A stretch of DNA of 64,000 nt from Verrucomicrobiaceae bacterium UBA1938. GTDB lineage: Bacteria; Verrucomicrobiota; Verrucomicrobiia; Verrucomicrobiales; Verrucomicrobiaceae. The DNA is taken from NCBI GenBank assembly GCA_002336895.1, contig DDFC01000025.1:62001-126000 (forward strand), in the 5' to 3' direction. The notes under the pieces were generated by a model. That model did not search any database. It was not told the DNA's origin and worked only from the letters and a program-made list of their open reading frames with translations. Shown here one piece after another: positions 18,191 through 29,456 of this stretch; within the stretch, counting starts at the first letter, position 1; each line of letters begins with the position of its first letter. A program made the position numbers and the translations under genes.

Positions 18191-19908
18191 GAGGACTCAG
18201 CGGAGCGGACGGCCTCCAGCGTGAGCTGCCACTGCTCCACGCCACGGAACCAGCCGCGCTGGATGCGCATGGCCACATCCCACGGGGCGGGAGGCAGCCT
18301 GCCGATGGGGGCATTGAACCAGCGGGCCTCCATGGAGGCACCCTCCTGAGTGAGGATGATGCGCAGGTGCTTGTCCTTCATGATGCGGCCCGGGAGCTTG
18401 GGCTTCACATTGCGGCAGAGAAAGAGGGGCTCCGGGTTTTTCTGGCCAAAAGGCTCAAGGAGCTTGTAGCTTTCGAAGAAGCTCAGGGAGAGATCCCGCA
18501 GCTTCACCTCGGCATCCAGCTCCAGCACGGCGGTCATGGCCTCCTTGCTGAGGGCCTCGCGTGCGGCCTCCTGAAAGGCGGTGCGGAAGGAGTCGATCTT
18601 GTCCTCATGCACGGAAATGCCCGCCGCCATGGCGTGGCCGCCCCCGCCGAGGAGGTGTGCGCGGCAGATGTCGATGGCCTCGACGAGGGAGAAGCCGGGA
18701 ATGCTGCGGCCGCTGCCTTTGCCGATGCCATTTTCATCGATGGAGACCAGGATGGTGGGACGGTGGCACAGGCGTGAGATGCGGGATGCCACGATGCCGA
18801 TGACTCCCGGGTGCCATTTGCGCGAGCCCAGGACGATGGCGGAGACGGATTCGAGATCGCCAATGCCTGCGAGCATGGTCTCGGCCTCGGCATGCACCTG
18901 CTGCTCCACATTCTGGCGGTCTTTGTTGTGGGCTTCCAGCAGCTCAGCCAGCATGGCGCCTTCATCGGGATCGGTGGCGAGCAGGAGCTGCAGCGCCGTG
19001 GCGGCGGTGTCGAGGCGGCCTGCGGCATTGAGACGCGGGCCGAGCCGGAAGCCGACGTGATGAGTCTGCACGATGCCTTCGACACCGGCGATCTGCTTGA
19101 GGGCCTTGAGGCCGTGGCGCGTCGTTTGCGCCAGAGCTTCGAGGCCACGACGCACGAGGAGGCGGTTTTCGTCAATGAGCGGCACCAGGTCCGCCACGGT
19201 GCCGAGTGCTACGAGATCAAGCGTCTCCTTCAGGTCATAGCCCGGGATCATGCGCGCCTTCAGCAGAGCGTGGGAGACTTTAAACACCAGCCCCGCGGTG
19301 CAGAAGTAGTGGTGGCCTGCGCCGAGCTTGGGATTGACCAGCGCCAGGCAGTCCGGGCGGCCCAGAGGGGAGAGCTCGTGGTGGTCGATGATGACGCAGT
19401 CCACGCCATCGGCACGCAGCTTGGCCACTTCATTGAGTGAGGTGGTGCCGCAGTCCAGCGCGATGAAGAGGGCGGGCTTGCCAAACTGCTCGTAGCATTT
19501 GGAGATGCCGTCGAGACTCAGGCCGTAGCCTTCCTCCATGCGTGTGGGCAGGAAGAGATGCGTGTCGAGGCCATAGGCCTTCAGGATGAGGTGCATCAGC
19601 GCCATGGAGGTGACGCCGTCCACATCGTAGTCGCCGTAGAGCACCACGCTTTCCTTCGCGTCCACGGCACGCAGGATGCGCTGCACGGCCAGATTCATCT
19701 CCGGCAGCACGGTGGGGTCTCCCAGTGAGGCCAGCTTGGGCACGAGGAAATCGCGCACTTTTTCCACGGAAGTGAGCCCGCGCTGCACCAACAGCTGCGC
19801 CATGAGCGGAGACAGCCCCATGTCCGCCGCCAGCTCGGCAGCGCCCTCCACGGCAGGCTTCAGCAGCCAGCGCGGCGGGCGTATGGAAATGGGTGCGGGG
19901 TCAGACAT
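18178..19908 (-). CDS. recJ: Single-stranded-DNA-specific exonuclease RecJ
   Basis: A 576-residue 5'-3' single-strand exonuclease for recombination and mismatch repair. DHH phosphoesterase motifs are visible: DYDVDG (about residues 93-98), DCGTTS, IIDHHE, and the DHHA1 motif GGGGHAMAAG. The C-terminal OB-like domain ends near the conserved FGQKNPEPLF. Length is normal. The start at 19908 was chosen because MSDPAPISIRPPRWLL begins the conserved N-terminal part; in-frame codons further upstream overlap the divergent gene's promoter region. Convergent 13-base overlap with the DUF1287 gene. Confidence 0.95.
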   Translation of the reverse strand: MSDPAPISIRPPRWLLKPAVEGAAELAADMGLSPLMAQLLVQRGLTSVEKVRDFLVPKLASLGDPTVLPEMNLAVQRILRAVDAKESVVLYGDYDVDGVTSMALMHLILKAYGLDTHLFLPTRMEEGYGLSLDGISKCYEQFGKPALFIALDCGTTSLNEVAKLRADGVDCVIIDHHELSPLGRPDCLALVNPKLGAGHHYFCTAGLVFKVSHALLKARMIPGYDLKETLDLVALGTVADLVPLIDENRLLVRRGLEALAQTTRHGLKALKQIAGVEGIVQTHHVGFRLGPRLNAAGRLDTAATALQLLLATDPDEGAMLAELLEAHNKDRQNVEQQVHAEAETMLAGIGDLESVSAIVLGSRKWHPGVIGIVASRISRLCHRPTILVSIDENGIGKGSGRSIPGFSLVEAIDICRAHLLGGGGHAMAAGISVHEDKIDSFRTAFQEAAREALSKEAMTAVLELDAEVKLRDLSLSFFESYKLLEPFGQKNPEPLFLCRNVKPKLPGRIMKDKHLRIILTQEGASMEARWFNAPIGRLPPAPWDVAMRIQRGWFRGVEQWQLTLEAVRSAESSQRG

Positions 19909-19983
19909 GTGGAAATTTGCGAGATGGCGGCATCTCTGTATGGAACACGTGTGAAGCGTAGTCAAAGCCTGCTTCCCGAAGCC

Positions 19984-20484
19984 ATGTCGCAGAATCAATT
20001 TGCATCTCAATCAGGCCGCTTGTGGCTGGGAGCGATGGGAGTGTTCCTCATCATCGCAGGGACGTTCTTTGCATGGCGCATGTGGCTCTCGTATGACAAG
20101 GCGCAGGTCACGCGGCAGTGGTCGCAGGTTCCATGCCGCATCGTGTCTTCCCGCGTGGTGAGCGAGCGCCCCACTCCGCACACAGACCCCGCACACCGTG
20201 TGGAGATCCGCTACGAGTATGAGTTTGCAGGCACCAGGCACAGCAGCACACGCATCCGCCAGGTGGAGGCTGCGCCCACTCCGCACCTGGATGTGGCGAT
20301 GCAGAGACAGCAGGAGTTTCCTCCCGGGACGGAGCGGGTGTGTTATGTGAATCCGGCAGCACCGGATGAGGCGGTGCTGCAGCATGGCTCGCGGGCTGCG
20401 TTGTATTCCATCTGGTTTCCGCTGCTGTTTGTGGCCGGCGGGGTGGGCATGCTGCGCGGGGCCTTGAAGAGAGCCGGGCAGTAA
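19984..20484 (+). CDS. DUF3592-like membrane protein
   Basis: A 166-residue protein with two membrane segments (about 12-33, LGAMGVFLIIAGTFFAWRMW, and about 135-155, IWFPLLFVAGGVGML) flanking a periplasmic beta-rich region. WSQVPCRIVSSRV, VEIRYEYEFAGTRHSSTRI and GTERVCYVNPAAPDEAVL follow the pattern of DUF3592, in which the central segment forms a small beta domain (the cysteine-tolerant VxYxPxxP-like strand is VCYVNPAAP). No function is established for this family. It is divergent from recJ (75 bases between starts). In-frame extension upstream to 19909 exists but lacks the family pattern. Confidence 0.7.
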   Translation: MSQNQFASQSGRLWLGAMGVFLIIAGTFFAWRMWLSYDKAQVTRQWSQVPCRIVSSRVVSERPTPHTDPAHRVEIRYEYEFAGTRHSSTRIRQVEAAPTPHLDVAMQRQQEFPPGTERVCYVNPAAPDEAVLQHGSRAALYSIWFPLLFVAGGVGMLRGALKRAGQ

Positions 20485-20548
20485 GGGACGGGGTTTAGCC
20501 TGCGGATACTTCTCGCATACCTCCGGCATGCGGCCATGGGCGGGAATG

Positions 20549-20628
20549 GGATCGTGGCATGATCCGGTGGTTCCCGCTCGCCAAGCCTCGCTTCACCACC
20601 GGCTACCTTCCAGGCTCCCTTCGGGAGC
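20549..20628. repeat. Cluster of palindromic (REP-like) hairpins
   Basis: The gap 20485-20703 has no gene but holds three hairpins: GGATC..GATCC (20549-20565), CCGGTGGT..ACCACCGG (20564-20602) and GCTCCC-TTC-GGGAGC (20614-20628). The tri-nucleotide-loop style recurs at 24528-24804. They are best explained as dispersed REP-like elements. A two-sided terminator is less likely because no T-run follows. Confidence 0.5.
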
Positions 20629-20703
20629 AGGAGACACAACCGCGCGCACGTGAACAGCAGCGTGATCGTTAATCATACACCTCACCCTATCGCTTATGCA
20701 CCA

Positions 20704-22149
20704 TCAAGGCGCGCGGTATGATGCCTGCATGAGCTTTTCGAGCTCGGAGACGATCTCGGGATTCTCTGCTGCGAGGTTCTTTTCTTCGCCGATGTCGGTT
20801 TCGAGATTGTAGAGGAGTTTTTCGAGAGGCTTGGGTTTGCCCTTGGCTTTCGCCTTCACGTCCTTGGAGATGCTGCCGGAGTTGAGGTGGATGAGTTTCC
20901 AGGGCCATTTGAGCACGGCGAGCTTGCCACCCTGTTCGTCGAAGGCCCAGAAGAGGTGGGAGTGCTGGTGCTGTCCCGGTTTGCCGAGGAGGGTGGGGAG
21001 GAAGGAGATGCCGTCGAGCTGGGGATCGCTGCTGAGTTTGGTGAGGCTGAGGTCTGCCAGGGTGGGGAGGACGTCCTGGAAGGCGCAGACGTGCTCGCTG
21101 GTGGCTCCCGCTTTGATCTTGCCGGGCCACCAGGCGATGAAGGGCTCGCGGATGCCTCCGTCGGTCATGTCGCGTTTGATGCCTTTGAAGTCGCCGTTGC
21201 TGTTGAAGAAGTCGCTTTGATGGCCGCCCTCCTGATGGGGGCCGTTGTCACTGGAAAACATGACCAGCGTGTTTTCGGCGAGGCCGAGTTCTTTGAGGCG
21301 GGCCATGATTTTGCCCACGTCATTGTCGAGGAAGCGGATGAACTGAGCGAAGCCTTTCTCGGCGTCGGGCCAGTCCTTGTCCTTGAATTCGCCGTAGTCG
21401 GGGGATTCGAGGCCGTGGCCGAGAGGGGAGGTCTTGCCGGCTTCGTTGTTGGCGTGGGGGATGTTGAAGGCGTAGTAGAGGAAGAAGGGAGATTTTTCTT
21501 TGGCACGCTCGCCGAGGTAGCGCTGGACGTCATCGGAAAGGAGCTGGGGGACCCAGGCCTTGCGGCCATCGAGAGGGGCGACTCCGGTGCCGACGAGGTC
21601 GCTGTCGGAGTAGTCTTTGGCATCTTTGGCGGAGCCGGGGATGACGGTGTTGGGAAGATCCACGATCTTGCCGTTTCGGACGAGGGCCTTGGTATAGAAA
21701 TTGTGGGCGTGGCTGGTGCCGACGTAGCCGAAGAATTCATCGAAGCCTTTGCGCTGCGGGTCGTCGAGGGGGATGGGTTTGCCGAGGCCGTATTTGCCGA
21801 TGCATGCGGTGTGGTAGCCGGCGGACTTCAGGACTTTGGGCAGGGTGAGGTCCTCATCCGGAATGTGACCTTCGCCATTGCCACGCACGCGGCAGTGGCC
21901 GGTGTGCAGGCCGGTCATGAGCACGCAGCGTGATGGTGCGCAGACGGTGCAGCCTGCGTACATGCGGGTGAACTTCATGCCCTCGGCGGCCATCTTGTCG
22001 AGATGCGGCGTGGTGAGGGTTTTTTGACCGAAGCATCCAGCGTCGCCGTAGCCCATGTCATCGGCGAGGATGAAGATGATGTTGGGCTTGTCTGCGGCGT
22101 GAGCAAAGGCGCCGAGGAGGAGCAGGGTGAGGATGAGGAGGTGCTTCAT
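20704..22149 (-). CDS. Exported sulfatase (C-A-P-S-R type)
   Basis: A 481-residue arylsulfatase-family enzyme. A signal peptide (MKHLLILTLLLLGAFAHA) is followed by ADDMGYGDAGC, the metal-binding aspartates, and by CAPSR at Cys70, the site converted to formylglycine. Histidine/lysine motifs include GKYGLGKP and the late FSSDNGPHQEGGH. It probably removes sulfate esters from polysaccharides in the periplasm or outside the cell. No formylglycine-generating enzyme is in the window. Start codons of this gene and the following + strand gene are 66 bases apart, divergent. The G-rich + strand gives C-rich coding sequence, like other minus-strand genes outside 27.7-37.4 kb. Confidence 0.93.
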   Translation of the reverse strand: MKHLLILTLLLLGAFAHAADKPNIIFILADDMGYGDAGCFGQKTLTTPHLDKMAAEGMKFTRMYAGCTVCAPSRCVLMTGLHTGHCRVRGNGEGHIPDEDLTLPKVLKSAGYHTACIGKYGLGKPIPLDDPQRKGFDEFFGYVGTSHAHNFYTKALVRNGKIVDLPNTVIPGSAKDAKDYSDSDLVGTGVAPLDGRKAWVPQLLSDDVQRYLGERAKEKSPFFLYYAFNIPHANNEAGKTSPLGHGLESPDYGEFKDKDWPDAEKGFAQFIRFLDNDVGKIMARLKELGLAENTLVMFSSDNGPHQEGGHQSDFFNSNGDFKGIKRDMTDGGIREPFIAWWPGKIKAGATSEHVCAFQDVLPTLADLSLTKLSSDPQLDGISFLPTLLGKPGQHQHSHLFWAFDEQGGKLAVLKWPWKLIHLNSGSISKDVKAKAKGKPKPLEKLLYNLETDIGEEKNLAAENPEIVSELEKLMQASYRAP

Positions 22150-22215
22150 GGTTTAGCAGCAAACGCTGGAAGTGGAGGGTTGCTTCAGGAAAAGCGGTCC
22201 CTAGCATATGGCAGC

Positions 22216-22728
22216 ATGGGATTCATTCATCACCTTTGGCAGAAACTGCCCCCGAAACTGCGTCAGTTTTTTGAAGACGAACCTGAAACCGTTTTCATGT
22301 CCGATCTGCCATCCGAGGCCCTTCTGAAATGCCTGCGGGAATCCTTGAACGCGCGATCCTCATGGAATGAAGATGCTGTGCGAGGGCGCGTGACCGGAAA
22401 TAAAATAGATGTCCGTTATAAAAGCGCCTGGTTAAGAGATGGTTTTGAACCTCTGTTTCGAGGGAGGGTTGAGGTTTCCGATGGTGGCAGCCGGATTGTC
22501 GGATGCATGTCGCACGATCCGCGTGGTCGGGCCTTCATGGCTGTCTGGTGTGGTGCCATCGTTCTGGCTTCGGTGGTGATGGTCTGGACAGTGATTATTC
22601 CTCTGGGTGGCTGGGGGCTGCTATGGCTGGCCAATGGCTTTTTGAGCATGGGTGAAAGCCTTTGTCCTGATCGCAGAGGACGTATTCTGGCGCATCTGCA
22701 AGCTTGTGCGTCGCATCCTCCCCTTTGA
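22216..22728 (+). CDS. Uncharacterised membrane protein
   Basis: A 170-residue protein with no family I can name. The start at 22216 (MGFIHHLWQKLPPKLRQFF) was chosen over long in-frame extensions that overlap the sulfatase gene. The N-terminal about 95 residues are soluble (VFMSDLPSEALLKCLRESL, then IDVRYKSAWLRDGFEPLFRGRVE). Two membrane segments follow at about residues 115-150, containing FMAVWCGAIVLASVVMVW and GGWGLLWLANGFLSMG. The pattern GGSRIVGCMSHDPRGRAFM followed by membrane segments resembles small conserved proteins of PVC bacteria, but this is recall, not a search. It is followed 29 bases later by the flavodoxin-like gene. Confidence 0.6.
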   Translation: MGFIHHLWQKLPPKLRQFFEDEPETVFMSDLPSEALLKCLRESLNARSSWNEDAVRGRVTGNKIDVRYKSAWLRDGFEPLFRGRVEVSDGGSRIVGCMSHDPRGRAFMAVWCGAIVLASVVMVWTVIIPLGGWGLLWLANGFLSMGESLCPDRRGRILAHLQACASHPPL

Positions 22729-22757
22729 CAATCCGGCTGCCGTTTTGATCTTGCTTC

Positions 22758-23345
22758 ATGAATCAAATCCTTGTGCTCTACGATTCCCGCAGCGGCAATG
22801 TGGCGAAGATGGCCGCGCTGGTGTCTGAAGGAGCGCAGCAGGTGCCGGAGACGGAGGTGCGGGTGAGGCATGTGGATGAGGCCACGGCTGACGATGTGGT
22901 GTGGTGCGACGGGCTGGCGGTAGGGAGCCCGACGAACATGGGGATTCTGTCGTGGAAGATGAAGCGCTTCTGGGACGAGACGATGGCGGACAAGTGGCTG
23001 GAGGTGGATGGGAAGATCGCCTGCGCCTTCAGCAGCGCGGGCGGTTGGGGCGGCGGCATGGAGATGGCGTGTCAGTCGATTCTGACGGTGCTCATGAATT
23101 TTGGGTTTCTGGTCTTTGGCGTGACGGACTACTCGGGCCGGAAGATGACGCTGCACTACGGGGCGGTGGCCTCGAAGGAACCGCGCGAGGAGGAGACGCA
23201 GGAGGCGTGTCGGATTCTGGGGCGCAGGCTGGCGGAGTGGACGGCGCTGTATGTGCACGGGCGCAAGGATGAGCATCCGCTGACGAAGGGAGTGAAGCGG
23301 TTGTGTCCGAGTGATTTTGTGGAAGATAAGACGCAACAGGCATGA
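22758..23345 (+). CDS. Flavodoxin-fold NAD(P)H:quinone reductase (WrbA-like)
   Basis: A 195-residue FMN-binding oxidoreductase. The N-terminal phosphate-binding loop is ILVLYDSRSGNVAKMA. AVGSPTNMGILSWKMKRFWDET matches the WrbA/flavodoxin region that contacts flavin, and AFSSAGGWGGGMEMACQSIL matches the second loop. Length is near the usual 200 for WrbA. It likely transfers electrons from NAD(P)H to quinones in two-electron steps, a defence against redox cycling. The C-terminus (GVKRLCPSDFVEDK) lacks known added motifs. It is separated from the next gene by 114 bases. Confidence 0.8.
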   Translation: MNQILVLYDSRSGNVAKMAALVSEGAQQVPETEVRVRHVDEATADDVVWCDGLAVGSPTNMGILSWKMKRFWDETMADKWLEVDGKIACAFSSAGGWGGGMEMACQSILTVLMNFGFLVFGVTDYSGRKMTLHYGAVASKEPREEETQEACRILGRRLAEWTALYVHGRKDEHPLTKGVKRLCPSDFVEDKTQQA

Positions 23346-23459
23346 CACCGACGCTGTGCATTCTTGGGGGCTGCAACGGGGCGGAATGATCTGCGGCTTG
23401 CCCATGATTGGGATTTGTGGAACGATCATGCTCGTCCTCCGCAACGATAGCCCCACACC

Positions 23460-23900
23460 ATGGACAAGCTTCAAGTCATCATCGATGCCATACGTCTTCA
23501 AGAAGGTCCGCCGCGTGAGATGTCCGAGATGTCGAAGATCGTGCTAGAAGCAGGCCGTGCGGCCACGGAAAAGATGCTCGACTACTACAATCGTATGGGA
23601 ATCAAGGTGACACCGCAGATGACGCTGGCGACGGAGGAGCCGAAGAGGGGGCGGAGGAAGAAGCCTCTGATCGGCAAAACACATTGTACCCACTCAATCG
23701 ACCAGTTCTCAATGAAGTTTGTCGCCGCCAAACGTCGGGAAGCTCCGCCAACGGACATGTCGGAGATGGTTCGCATTGGACTCGAAGCGAGCCTAAAGGC
23801 TACGGAGGAGATGATGGACTATTACAAACGGATGGGCATCAAGGTGACGCCGCAGATGACGCTGGTGCCGGAGAAGCCGAAGAGGGGGCGGAGGAAGTAA
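23460..23900 (+). CDS. Uncharacterised protein made of two tandem repeats
   Basis: A 146-residue small basic protein with an internal duplication of about 60 residues. Each unit contains an MSEM segment (EMSKIVLEAGRAATEKMLDYY / EMVRIGLEASLKATEEMMDYY, split here by family), then RMGIKVTPQMTL and a basic end PKRGRRK. Unit one runs about residues 10-68 and unit two about 85-146. The repeat also shows at DNA level at 23610-23660 and 23850-23897. The basic tails may bind nucleic acid, but this is inference. Product and partners are unknown. No signal peptide or membrane segment is visible. Confidence 0.6.
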   Translation: MDKLQVIIDAIRLQEGPPREMSEMSKIVLEAGRAATEKMLDYYNRMGIKVTPQMTLATEEPKRGRRKKPLIGKTHCTHSIDQFSMKFVAAKRREAPPTDMSEMVRIGLEASLKATEEMMDYYKRMGIKVTPQMTLVPEKPKRGRRK

Positions 23901-23956
23901 CGGGCTTTTTAGAGAAGCATCATCGACAAACTCGGGAATAGCCGCTTTGTGTAGTT

Positions 23957-24448
23957 ATGTCTCCTCTGATGGCCTTCATCGCGCTTGGTGTCCTGCTCGG
24001 AAGTGTCGTATTTATCATTGCACTGGTCGCCAAGAAGCGACGCCTGGTCATGCTTGCAGTGCCGTGTCCGTTGCTCATCTTGCTATGGCTGGTTCTGGCG
24101 AGTACGCCTCCAGACGCGGAGGCAGAATGCGAACGACTCTTTGGCAAGGAGGTACAATTGCATGCCAAGGAACTTCAAAGCTTGAAGCCTCTCGGCATGG
24201 ACGGTTTTCTTCTGACTTTCCACATTTCGACGCAGGACTTTTATCACCTTATCAAACCGGCGTTTTCCATGGAATTGCTTGGAGGCAGCAGCTTCTTCAG
24301 CAGAGAAGAGAGGCCCAACGGCTGGCCGAAGGTACTTGAGACCATGGACGAATGCCTGCGACGTGATGTGGGAGAAGATTTTCTTCTTCTCTATTATGAT
24401 GAACCCAGCGAAACAGTTTATGCTTCCTTTCACTATTTGGGCTGGTAA
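23957..24448 (+). CDS. Uncharacterised membrane-anchored protein
   Basis: A 163-residue protein with two N-terminal membrane segments (about 5-25, FIALGVLLGSVVFIIALVA, and 32-48, MLAVPCPLLILLWLVLA), then a soluble C-terminal domain of about 110 residues (from AEAECERLFGKEVQLHAKE). The C-terminal domain has no motif I recognise. A start 57 bases after the tandem-repeat gene suggests possible co-transcription. Base composition is closer to neutral than neighbours. Product unknown. Confidence 0.55.
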   Translation: MSPLMAFIALGVLLGSVVFIIALVAKKRRLVMLAVPCPLLILLWLVLASTPPDAEAECERLFGKEVQLHAKELQSLKPLGMDGFLLTFHISTQDFYHLIKPAFSMELLGGSSFFSREERPNGWPKVLETMDECLRRDVGEDFLLLYYDEPSETVYASFHYLGW

Positions 24449-24527
24449 CAGCGAGTATCGACTTCAAAGGGGCGGCTATTCATGCTTCTGAAACAGGCTG
24501 ATGCAATTAACCGAGGCGCTGATGACG

Positions 24528-24804
24528 GAACCCTTTCAGGGTTCGCGCATGGGAGATTCGGGGTTGTGCATTCAACCCAGGGAAGCGCTCGCTATCGCTC
24601 GGCATCCCTTGGGCTGAAAGACGGAAGGCAGTTGGCCTTCAGGGCCATGACCTGTCCCAGAACGTGGCTCTTGACGTATTTGCATCATGTAGGAGCACGG
24701 GCGGTTTTGTGTCACCGCTACGCGGTTCCATGTGAGGGAATGATGCGTGTGGCGGTTACCGTGGGCTGGCGCCCACGGCTATTGTTGTGCCAGCCCTACG
24801 GGCT
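24528..24804. repeat. Palindrome-rich gene-free stretch
   Basis: The 484-base gap 24449-24932 contains no gene I accept. It holds several hairpins: GAACCCT-TTC-AGGGTTC (24528-24544), an imperfect CCCAGGGA..TCCCTTGGG pair (about 24576-24613), CCGTGGGC-TGGC-GCCCACGG (24759-24778) and AGCCC-TAC-GGGCT (24792-24804). Short loops of three or four bases are shared with 20614-20628. A mosaic of REP-like elements is the best reading. Confidence 0.6.
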
Positions 24805-24932
24805 TTCGGAGGCTGCTGGGTGGAGCAATGAGGTGTTGATGAGTGGCGGAGATTTTCGGGCAGGGTGAGGCCTTTCAAACATCGCCAGCGACGACGGCTA
24901 CTGCACTAGGGGCGAGGTATGATGGCAGGGGC

Positions 24933-27518
<2,586 letters not shown>

Positions 27519-27743
27519 GGTTGGTGGGAGAAGGGTTGTTTCTCGGTCTTTCTTGCTGGAAGCATGCCACAGGCGAGGCATGGGCTGCTACGCCTGATTT
27601 GCCTGGGATGCAGCGCGATTTGATGAGGCTAAGCGAAGTGTTTAGTGTGCATGGCTGGCACAGCGGGAAGGACGATTTGGCACAGGTGTGAAAGCGAGAT
27701 GCTGTCAGACACAATATGCGAAAGGGGGGCTGGCCGACGTGCG

Positions 27744-28277
27744 TCAGCGCCCCGGCGGCACCCGGAACTCCCGGTTCAATCTCAGCTTCAGTTTTCGCAT
27801 CGCTTCATCCAGCTCCGCACGCACGCTCACCAGCTCCGGCTCCAGTGTTTCATTCACCGGCGTGGACATCACCCGCTCATGGCGTTCCATCAGCGACTGC
27901 CCGTCTTCGCGCAGTCCGCAGGCCTCGATCAATCCGCGCACCTGCGCCACCTGCGCACGCGTTTCTTGAATCATCGTCATGGCCTCCGCCTCCGTCGTTT
28001 CACCATCCTCCATGCGGCGCAGTTGCTGGCAGTGAAACAACCGGCAGCGCACCGGCCGCTTCTCATAAACAGTGCATCCCTTCTCCTGCAGCGCCGGGCA
28101 TGGCTGCTCCATGTGGTACTCGCCATCGCGGTTGCGGATCTTCAGTCCCAGCCGCCCCAGCGCCGCCGGCACATCTCCCGGCTGCATGCGCACGATCTGA
28201 AACATCGTCCCGTCACAGCACATGCCGCACGCCGTGCACAGGCGCGTGGCTGCTTCGGCATATGACACGGACTCCAT
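27744..28277 (-). CDS. YkgJ-type cysteine-cluster protein
   Basis: A 177-residue protein of the family thought to bind zinc or iron through clustered cysteines. Visible motif: CTACGMCCDGTMF, followed by CPALQEKGCTVYEKRPVRCRLF and another Cys, the hallmark CxxCxxCC...CxxY..RPxxCR pattern. A coiled-coil-like C-terminal third (about 110-177) follows and seems to be extra to the family core. The start at 28277 is chosen because MESVSYAEAATRLC leads directly into the motif. Role unknown; members have been linked to metal binding and to the Fe-S cluster-like fold. It lies at the left edge of the C-rich block. Confidence 0.8.
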   Translation of the reverse strand: MESVSYAEAATRLCTACGMCCDGTMFQIVRMQPGDVPAALGRLGLKIRNRDGEYHMEQPCPALQEKGCTVYEKRPVRCRLFHCQQLRRMEDGETTEAEAMTMIQETRAQVAQVRGLIEACGLREDGQSLMERHERVMSTPVNETLEPELVSVRAELDEAMRKLKLRLNREFRVPPGR

Positions 28278-28318
28278 CGTGCGGGAGCAATGCCGCCCCG
28301 ACGCCCCAAGTTCAACCT

Positions 28319-29401
28319 CTATCCTCTCGCCGCCTGCTCCAGCACCTGCAGCGTCAGCTCCACATTCAGCTCCAGATCCAGCGGCAGCCTCGTCTTCACA
28401 GGGGTGCCACCACCGCGTGCACGCCAGTGGTTGATGCACATGCCCAGCGCAGCCAGATCCGTCGGATCATCCAGGACATGTCCGTTCACTCCCGAATCGA
28501 TCAGTTCGCTCGCTCCATTGTAGCTCGTCGTGATCACCGGGATGCCCGTGGCCAGCGCCTCGCTCACCACATTCGAGCACGGCTCATAGATCGGCAGAAA
28601 GGTCAGCACATCCGCCGCGGCGTAGGCGGCCTCCACATCGCTCATCGGCCCGGTCAGAATCACATTCGGCGGCACGCGCCCGCGCATGCGGTCCCGCGTG
28701 ACCACCAGCAGCTTCAGATGCGGATCATCTCCGTGCCCTGACATGAATTTCAGCAGCCACGGCAGCCCCTTGCGCTCCCAGCCGGAGCCCACAAAGACCA
28801 GCACAAAATCTTTCTCCTCCAGACCGAAACGCCTGCGAGCATTCTCTCTCGACACCTTTTTGAAGCGCTTCACCTCCACCCCGTTGCGGATGGTGTGCAC
28901 ACGCTCCTGAGGAAAGTCCGGGAAATGCTGTGCTATCTCCCCCCTCACCATCTCGGAGTTCACGATGACCCGCTGCGTATTCGCCGGATCAAAGGTCTGC
29001 GCTTCCAGCGCCATCATGTTCCGGTGAAACGCCCCCAGTCCCACCAGCGGCCGTTTCCACCACGGCGCAAACTGCCTGCGCCGCTGCAGCCACACGCGGT
29101 GGAGCCCGTCACCTGCACGATACACATCCTGCTTCAGCGTGCGCTCCAGGCTGAACACACAGTCAAACCTCTCATGCTGCAGCGCGGCGTTCACCGCCTC
29201 CGCAAAACGCCGTGGCCTCTCCGCCCGTGCCCCGTCCACGCTGACGCTGTGAAACTTCACCCCCTCGGCCTGCCCCTGCCATTTCTCCGCAAAGAGGTGT
29301 GTCTCGTGCCCGGCGGCGGCCAGCGCCCCCAGCAGCCTCTGCACATACAGCTCCGCACCTCCGGTGGCGGAGTACTGGCGGCGGATGAGGGCAAGTTTCA
29401 T
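28319..29401 (-). CDS. Family 4 glycosyltransferase (GT-B fold)
   Basis: A 360-residue transferase probably acting on lipopolysaccharide core or another envelope glycan. The N-terminus MKLALIRRQYSATGGAELYV and the second half with VHTIRNGVEVKRF, LVFVGSGWERKGL, and the EX7E-like donor-site motif EPCSNVVSEALATGIPVITT fit GT4 enzymes such as WaaG. The acceptor cannot be read. It is 55 bases upstream of the YkgJ-type gene in the same direction and follows Hsp33 by 55 bases, so a loose operon on the minus strand is possible. Confidence 0.85.
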   Translation of the reverse strand: MKLALIRRQYSATGGAELYVQRLLGALAAAGHETHLFAEKWQGQAEGVKFHSVSVDGARAERPRRFAEAVNAALQHERFDCVFSLERTLKQDVYRAGDGLHRVWLQRRRQFAPWWKRPLVGLGAFHRNMMALEAQTFDPANTQRVIVNSEMVRGEIAQHFPDFPQERVHTIRNGVEVKRFKKVSRENARRRFGLEEKDFVLVFVGSGWERKGLPWLLKFMSGHGDDPHLKLLVVTRDRMRGRVPPNVILTGPMSDVEAAYAAADVLTFLPIYEPCSNVVSEALATGIPVITTSYNGASELIDSGVNGHVLDDPTDLAALGMCINHWRARGGGTPVKTRLPLDLELNVELTLQVLEQAARG

Positions 29402-29456
29402 GCGGATGGCTCAAACGTCCCGTTGGCTTCAGGAAATTGCAAGAAGGACGCGTTAG

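Noticed and set aside
19936..19955. CACGTG-centred sequence as a parS site
   Set aside because: The flanks (GGAA-CACGTG-TGAA) do not match the TGTTNCACGTGNAACA consensus.
24482..24868. 128-residue + strand ORF in the palindrome-rich gap
   Set aside because: It runs through several hairpins and has no protein-like conserved segment.
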